From Larix kaempferi (lineage: Eukaryota; Streptophyta; Pinopsida; Pinales; Pinaceae), in assembly GCA_027924585.1 (NCBI GenBank), contig BSBM01000261.1:2431001-2495000 (forward strand): 64,000 nt of DNA. Direction: 5' to 3'. The position numbers and the translations under genes are program-made. Positions 57,873 through 64,000 of this stretch are shown here, piece after piece; the first letter of the stretch is position 1; every line of letters starts with the position of its first letter. The notes below the pieces were generated by a model. The model was not told the origin of the DNA. It did no database searches and saw only the letters and a program-made list of their open reading frames with translations.

Positions 57873-59504
57873 TTTTTATTTAGGCTCTTTCCATACTCTC
57901 AAAATAAGAAAAGGTCTCCAAGTGAATTTGTCTCTTTCACACTTGTAAAAGTATTTGAAAGGATGTCTATTCGGTGGTAGTTTATCCCTTTTTCGGACCG
58001 CTTAGACTCTTTACGAAAAAGGAACACCTTAGTCAACCTTTGACTAAGAGAGTTCCTCCAAACATTATTTTATACTTTTTCGGGTCTAGGACTAACTTTA
58101 CGAAAAATTCAAATCTTGGAGTCTCGTTTAGGTTATGTCAGAGTCCCTAAACATGAAAAATCATCGAGTTTCCCTTCTTTCGACTCACAAAATGAAACAT
58201 CGAAGGATCCTTATGGAACCCAACCTTTGCTTCCTTGGGTTCGTAAAATGTGCAAGGTTGGACTCATCTAAAGGTGAGCTATATCGAGCATCTGTTACCC
58301 TCCTCGAGCTCGTTAAAATACAAAGGGGTACTCGTCAAACATGATGGGGGAAAATGGGGGGGAATAAGTCGAGTTTAAATTTTTGGCAGCCTATGAGTCA
58401 TTACCTTTGAACATGGCATGTGTCCACATCTTGTCCTATACTTGGGTATCCAGTATGTTTCTGGGTCATAACTAAAGTCGTGAGTCGTCTTCCTTCTTTG
58501 AATAATCCAAAGAATACCTCAATTATAGTCTTGTCACGTTTTTTTTTTCCTCTTTATATCCATGCTACCTAGTCGTATGTCCTGTCGTTATATGTTCAAA
58601 GGAAAAGTGTCAATCTAAGTCCACTTTCTGCAATATCGTAAGCCTTTACACCCTTGTGTCAGTCCATACTCATTTGATTCATTACTTCACATCACTTTCC
58701 TATGTCGGTTTTGTGTCGATGATGTGGGATTCATTATGGACCTCCTTCGACGAGTATATTCCTGTCGACTTCAACTCATTATCCAGGAATTGGGCTTAGA
58801 AACCAACCTTGGTGCCTGCATGCTTCAATGGAAGGTTTCCTCGTGTTCGACAGTAGGTTTTCATCATTGACCTTTGATCGAATGATCTCGCGTATGTTCG
58901 ATGTCACCTCATCTATTTGCATTTCATCAAGATGTACTATGATACCTTGGGAATCATTTTCATCATTGGTGATTTACCTCGTACTTGTTAACTGTTCACA
59001 TCATTGACCGATAATCAAATGGTTTATGCCATGTTCGACCTCAACACTTTGTAATCACATGGTTAGATTCGTATCGATTCGGGATCGGGTAGAAGACCCT
59101 GGATGGTTCTGATGTCTATTTAGCACATCCAGGTTGCGATGGTGATTTTTTGTGTAGGTTCCCACATGGACATTATGTTGGTGACCCCATTAATGTACTG
59201 TCACACATATCCACTCTTGTATTGGTCATGGTTGTGATGTTATCCTATCATGGATCTATGTTTGTAATTCAGTAGCCATGATTTCAGTCATATGTTGAGT
59301 CTGTCATGTCATGGATCGACAATGTATTGGTCGGCAACCATGCTTTGAGTCAGCTTTTTCGAGCATGGGTATGCCCGCCTCGAGGTTATTATACATATTG
59401 TTGATTCTTGCTTGCAGCTCTTCTCTAGTTCCCTTCTAGCTATCTCTGTAGACTTCATTATTGATAAAGTGTTTCGACCATCATATTCCTTCTGACCTCG
59501 CACT

Positions 59505-59516
59505 TTAGGGGGCATC
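59505..59516 (+). other. Polypurine tract in the duplicated A segment
   Basis: TTAGGGGGCATC immediately before TGTTACACC, as at 29441. Confidence 0.8.
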
Positions 59517-60564
59517 TGTTACACCTCAAATTATCACTATGTATACCATTGAGAGTCTTCATGTCATATCACCATGGGGAACATGATGTTTATACCTCCT
59601 AGGGGTGTTAGGACCCTTTCTCATCATGTTGGTCCCCTCCCTAGTCATACTTGGAAACAAATCCAACAACTCAGGGGTCGAATGCCACTTCACCAAACTC
59701 ATTTCTCCACGTCCTAGAGATATTTCTGCACCCTACTAGTGGTGCAAGAGGCGAAAAATACAACATTTTTGCGCATTGCAAACCTATGGGGGTGCAAAAA
59801 TTACAACATTTTCTCACTTTGCTTAGTCATGGGGACACGCAAATCCTTGAATAACCATTCTCCTTAGATTTTGGATCTTGGATCTCGAGGATATTTTCAT
59901 GGGATGAGGTCTCCCTTCGAATCCCATCTCACATTCCCTCCTTGGTATGATTCAAGTCCTTCATCCACATCTCCCTCACTTAGATCCATAATATCATGTT
60001 AAGCGGTTGGCCTCCCAAATCCTATAAGAAGAAGGCCATCCATGATCTAGGGGCAGAACTTTGGAGGCATCAAACCTATGATCTTAAGAGTCTTGCAGAG
60101 ATAGAAAAGGAGAGCTTGGAGGATGATCATGCTACAACAATATCAGGTATAATCCACTTTGATATACATGTCTTCATGGCTTTCCATTAATATAACTTAG
60201 CCTATTCCTCTCACTCTCATGTTTTTATGATGAATGCATGAAATTCTCTCTAATTTCATAGTTAGATTTATGTTTATATGCATATCACTTTGGAGAAGGT
60301 GTTGTCTTCATTTTGCAAACAGGTCCACGAGCTTGTGATCAAAGGCTGGAACTGGAGTAACAGAAAGATATCAAGGGAAACCATCAAAGCAAGGTACGTC
60401 ATCTACCTGCTTCATTTTTCCATAGCTTGCAAATTGTTGTATGAGCTAGATATAAGAGGATTTTAGTGTCTATTCGTTTACTTATTGTCTTGGGTAGGCA
60501 ATTAGGCGCCTCTTCTAATCCCAAGGGGATATCTACCTATTCGCAAGGATATTTTCTTAGCACA
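59517..60564 (+). repeat. Duplicated copy of the element A 3' LTR (1048 bp)
   Basis: TGTTACACCTC to TTAGCACA, followed by TTAGATGCACC exactly as at 30499. It is part of the segmental duplication and not an independent insertion. Confidence 0.9.
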
Positions 60565-60933
60565 TTAGATGCACCACATACATAATTGCTTCGTTGAGGT
60601 TTCTACGTTTATTCAGTGCAGTTTCAATACTCATATGCATCGGTTTTGATGCTTCAAGGTACTAACAAGAGCAGTGCTCTATAGTGACGCATTTTATTTA
60701 AAAAATTTCTGGTGCATACATAATATAATGATGCACCATTTCTAATAACATTTCACATTGTGCTTCTTTGTATTACAAATAACACGGAATGGCATATTTT
60801 TTAATTTTTAAAATTTTATGGTGTTTTTTTAATTACAATAAGTGCCATTCATTGTACTTATTGTTAATAAACAATGCATTGGTTAACTAACTCCAAAGTT
60901 AATTGCACTTTGGTGTGTTTTTAAGGTTCTTAT
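60565..60933. other. Duplicated A-C flank
   Basis: Matches 30499-30899, with a deletion of about 40 bp after the GATGCACCATT motif near 60739. No gene. Confidence 0.6.
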
Positions 60934-62722
60934 TTATTAGGATTATACGAGCATACACATAATAACTTGCGAGAGAAAGAATAACAAGCAACCACAAATG
61001 AGACATGTAGTTTACCCTGGAAACCCCATGCACGGAAAACCAGCACCCAATGAAGATCTTCATTACATGGCCAAAACCGGCCATCCAAGCCAAGTGAGCT
61101 AGCCACCACTCATCTCTAAGCCACTTTACAATGGAGTACACCAAGCCCTTTATAAAGGGCTTGGTAATGCATGCAATGAAGCATGCACCCCTTACCAGGT
61201 CTTATAGCCATATGCCCTTTTACATGCAACCTGCTCCATTAATTTTTTTCATGTGTCTTCATAGTGACTACACCATCACCATCCATTGCTTCATCCTCTC
61301 GCTTTTCCATGATCGCTTTCTTGTTCGTCTACTTGTTCATTTTCTTCGATTCTCCTTTTGTACCTGCATCAAACCTTGTCATTGACATCCATATAAAGAA
61401 TAATCCATCTATCGGATTACATGGGTCCTCAACTGTTGTAACCACTAGTTCTCTAGGAATTCTCTTCGCATACATGGTTCATCAATCTTGGTCCCAAAAC
61501 TGAGATTAAACCATCTCACATTCCTCCCACAATCGAAGACTCAACCTCTCCAATCCAAATCAAGCTAGGCTACAAGTACACCTGCCACCCCCGTACCTAC
61601 CCAGTGGTTCATTCCACACTTGATACAACATCCATTCTCTACGCATAAGAGGGATACCTTTTATATGCTTCTAGCACCCGGGGAAATCAAAACTTGGCTA
61701 CGACTAAGTTTCATAAAAACAGAAAAAACACTATTAGAGTGTCGGGTACCACTGAACATACACCCTAAAAAATTTATTAACAGATTGTGTAGAGAACTCT
61801 TTCTCACCAAAACTTTCTAGCCGCATATTGAGAATCCAATCCATGATATCCCTATTTCAACTCTACAACAAGCCATCTCTTTTAACTTGTTATGGTCCTT
61901 CACATCCATAAAGGAGATTTACCCATTAAAGAAAAACATGTAATCATTTAATGGCATCCACATCTCCTTTAATAAAATAAAATATTTGCATGACAAAAGA
62001 GATTTCCTTAATACCCATTTGGAAACCGTGTATCTCTTTTAATATGACTTCAAAAGACTTTTTCATTCACTCAACATGCTTTCCATAAAAGGTTTAACAT
62101 AACATCCACACGCTTCCAAAAAACAACTTTTACCATTTTGAAATGACGTCCATAAAAATTTTGACTCTTTACCTTTTGAAATATTATCCTTCAGTAAATT
62201 TGGCATTCTCACCACGAATTTTACTTGTTTTATCTTCTCCATGAGTTTTTCAATGCAGTAAATATTTCTTCAGCTCACGGATTGTTCTCCTCTCGGCCAA
62301 CAACATATCACGGCTCTGGCAAACAGGTTTTGATTATGCGAATGACTCTGTGATTGTGAGACGGCGGCCTTAACACTGCAAACTTTCATGTTGTCTCGAT
62401 CTCCACAGAAATGGCGTCTCCCTTCAATAAATGCACATTCCAAATGATGGCGGCCAGGGTTTTTATGGGCAGTCTTTGACGCCCGTATTCTTTACCGATC
62501 AACCATAGATATGCTCTTCATGCCGCCTTCCAAAGTGGTGGCTGGCTTTGTTCTAAGATTTTTAATCATCTCAAATCTGCTTAGATATGCAAACCACACA
62601 AACCTTCACGAGACAGCTCTTTCTCTCCACGCAGACCAGATCTGACCAGATCCACAACGATCTACGTATGCACACTTACAGCATTCAACGAGTACAACAC
62701 CACCAATATTCTAATCATGGCT
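60934..62722 (-). mobile_element. Partial second copy of element C (one LTR and internal part)
   Basis: The left LTR equivalent starts at 60934. About 200 bp that span the LTR end and polypurine tract in the first copy are replaced here by a short TTTATAAAGGGCTTGG segment near 61150. The internal part carries two extra segments (about 44 and 120 bp, near 62443-62490 and 62515-62625). Homology stops at the primer site (CATGGCT at 62716-62722), and the second LTR is absent. Confidence 0.7.
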
Positions 62723-63420
62723 TTGAATAATTGCTCTATTTTCTGTGCATTAGTATCTTTTGTTTGAGTTTCCAGATTGATGGATTTTGAGCTCATACCA
62801 ATCTCAAAATTCTGAACCTTCTGCTCATCATCAGTTTTATAATTTTCCTCAATCATCTATGGAAATTTTTTAAGGCTCTCTTTAGTATTTTTCTAAAGCT
62901 TGTGCCAAATTCTGCTCCATATTCTTGATTGTGGGGTCTTCTTTGCTTGAAGAATTTTCAATAGTGGTTACAATATCCCTTTTGAATTTAGGATCTAAAA
63001 TACCTCTCATGTTCATTCTCAATTTATTTGTAGGCCTAGTCGTTGGTCTCCGAATAGAAACCTGAGGCTCCAAAGAGGAAGTAACTAGAACTTCAGGAAG
63101 TAACTAGAACTTCAATATTAGAAAAAGGATCTTTGGTCATACCTTTTTTCTGTTGTCTTTTATGTTGTGTCATTAAGGGTATTTGGGGCAGATATAGCTT
63201 CATTTTGTGATATAGGAGTATCTTCTTCTTGTACTTTCTCTAGAATTGGTTCTATAATTGGTTCATTCTCAGAATTTAACTATTTTTATATTGGATTTGC
63301 TTCATGTTTTACTGTAATATCCCTCTTGTATACCCCTAAATATTTTGGAGTTATGAATGTATTTTCTACTTGTTTTCTGGTGAAGAGCTCAAGGCCAAGG
63401 CCCTGCTAGTAAAACCTTGT
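62723..63420 (-). pseudogene. Unassigned minus-strand coding remnant
   Basis: Two open minus-strand pieces (63073-62882 and 62856-62662) and a piece upstream (about 63400-63180, with VENTFITPKYLGVYKRDI) read like one broken, Lys/Glu-rich, coiled-coil-like polyprotein segment. I do not recognise the family; gag-like or pararetrovirus-like origin are both possible and neither is shown. A 19-bp unit GGAAGTAACTAGAACTTCA is tandemly repeated at about 63079-63116. The last frame runs across the C homology border at 62722. Confidence 0.3.
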
Positions 63421-64000
63421 AATTTATACGATTTAATTTCCTAAGTTGTAGATTTAGGAGACTTAGGACTTTGACGCAACTTAACGACGGGCAACTGAAC
63501 CCACTAGGTGGGAAAAGCGAATGGCTAGGAAGCCATAATTTTGGTACCGTAGTGGGCTAGTGCAAGCTAATGCTGGCCACTCATGACGCGTTAGTCGCAA
63601 TGGACTTTTGAAAAAACAAAAATCTGAACGTCAAAAAACAATATTAAAGCTACCTACACAACTTTTTGGAATATGGCGCAAGAAGATCAAACGTAGAAGA
63701 TCAGATTACCTTCCGGAATATATAAATATTATTTATGGAAATTAAGTATAACTCCCAAAAAATGGGGTTCTCCTAAAGTTGGTATGTTATTTTTTTAAGA
63801 AAATATAATGAATATGTTTGCATTAGCCCTCTGGTTCAGTATTTAAATGGTGGATTTTTGTTAAAAAAAATTATATACAGTCGTAGATAACAGGCCGTTC
63901 TAGTGCGGCGTTATTTTTCCATATTTATTTATGTTAATTTTAATTTTTTTTTTAATTAAGGAAGTCAACCCATCCCTAAAATGATTAGGCCGAGCGTTAG
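63421..64000. other. Window end, no feature recognised
   Basis: AT-rich apart from a more balanced part at 63480-63620. No ORF, repeat or RNA gene is supported. Confidence 0.4.

Larger units (their letters stand above)
57873..62722. repeat. Second copy of the A 3' end, flank and element C (segmental duplication)
   Basis: This block is collinear with 27800-32690: A hairpin array, distal 3' UTR, polypurine tract, 3' LTR, the same flank TTAGATGCACC after the LTR, then element C's left LTR and internal part. Because the A-to-flank junction is shared, the block was copied after A inserted. The two 3' LTR copies differ by about 7 percent over their last 424 bases, similar to A's own LTR pair, so copying followed A's insertion closely. 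Confidence 0.9.

Noticed and set aside
59517-60564. Independent solo LTR of family A
   Set aside because: It is preceded by A's 3' UTR and polypurine tract and followed by the same flank as the 3' LTR at 30498, so it belongs to the segmental duplication.
62662-63420. Integrated pararetrovirus
   Set aside because: The remnants are Lys/Glu-rich but show no movement protein, coat zinc finger, RT or certain primer site, so this cannot be supported.
1-64000. CRISPR arrays, bacterial operons, riboswitches, rRNA and tRNA genes
   Set aside because: No such pattern is present. All repeated structure is explained by retrotransposons, tandem repeats and duplications of a plant nuclear genome.

Overview
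The window looks like nuclear DNA from a seed plant with a large, retrotransposon-filled genome. A conifer or other gymnosperm would fit the very long Ty3/gypsy elements, the AT-rich spacer and the sparse genes, but the species is inferred and not shown. I see no bacterial, organellar, rRNA or tRNA genes. The only candidate host coding sequences are one exon resembling the C-terminus of MLO proteins (about 53.2-53.6 kb) and a retrocopied mRNA carrying an open 268-codon frame (49.2-50.6 kb, minus strand).

Layout. (1) 1-10655 and 25948-30498 are the two halves of one old Tat-lineage Ty3/gypsy element, called A here. Its order is 5' LTR end, tRNA-Arg primer site, leader, gag, protease, RT-RNase H, integrase, second RNase H, antisense ORF, 3' UTR, polypurine tract and 3' LTR. 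(2) 10656-25942 is a younger, complete Tat-lineage element B (15.3 kb) nested in A. It has 697/688-bp LTRs that differ by about 2 percent and a GATAC target duplication. (3) 30900-33012 is a small non-autonomous copia-type LTR element C on the minus strand. (4) 35123-42322 and 42323-52303 are a tandem duplication of a 7-10 kb segment. Each unit carries the same 5'-truncated LINE with matching 16-bp target duplications. The second unit later received the retrocopied mRNA. (5) 52304-57872 is mostly unassigned sequence with the MLO-like exon, a weak protease-like remnant and a 279-bp direct repeat. (6) 57873-62722 is a second copy of the A 3' end, its flank and C (matching 27800-32690). (7) 62723-64000 holds unassigned minus-strand coding remnants.

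How the parts work. A and B share the Tat architecture: an RNase H attached to RT, a second RNase H after integrase, no chromodomain, a tRNA-Arg primer site and an unusually long 3' region. All polyprotein frames are decayed, mostly by stops that C-to-T change explains, but B's second RNase H frame is intact. Both elements carry on the minus strand, between the second RNase H and the 3' UTR, a two-exon ORF related to the plant mobile domain (PMD). B inserted into the second exon of A's copy. Both also carry arrays of short hairpins in the 3' UTR and short motif arrays found in both leader and 3' region. These shared non-polyprotein features are the most interesting part of the window.
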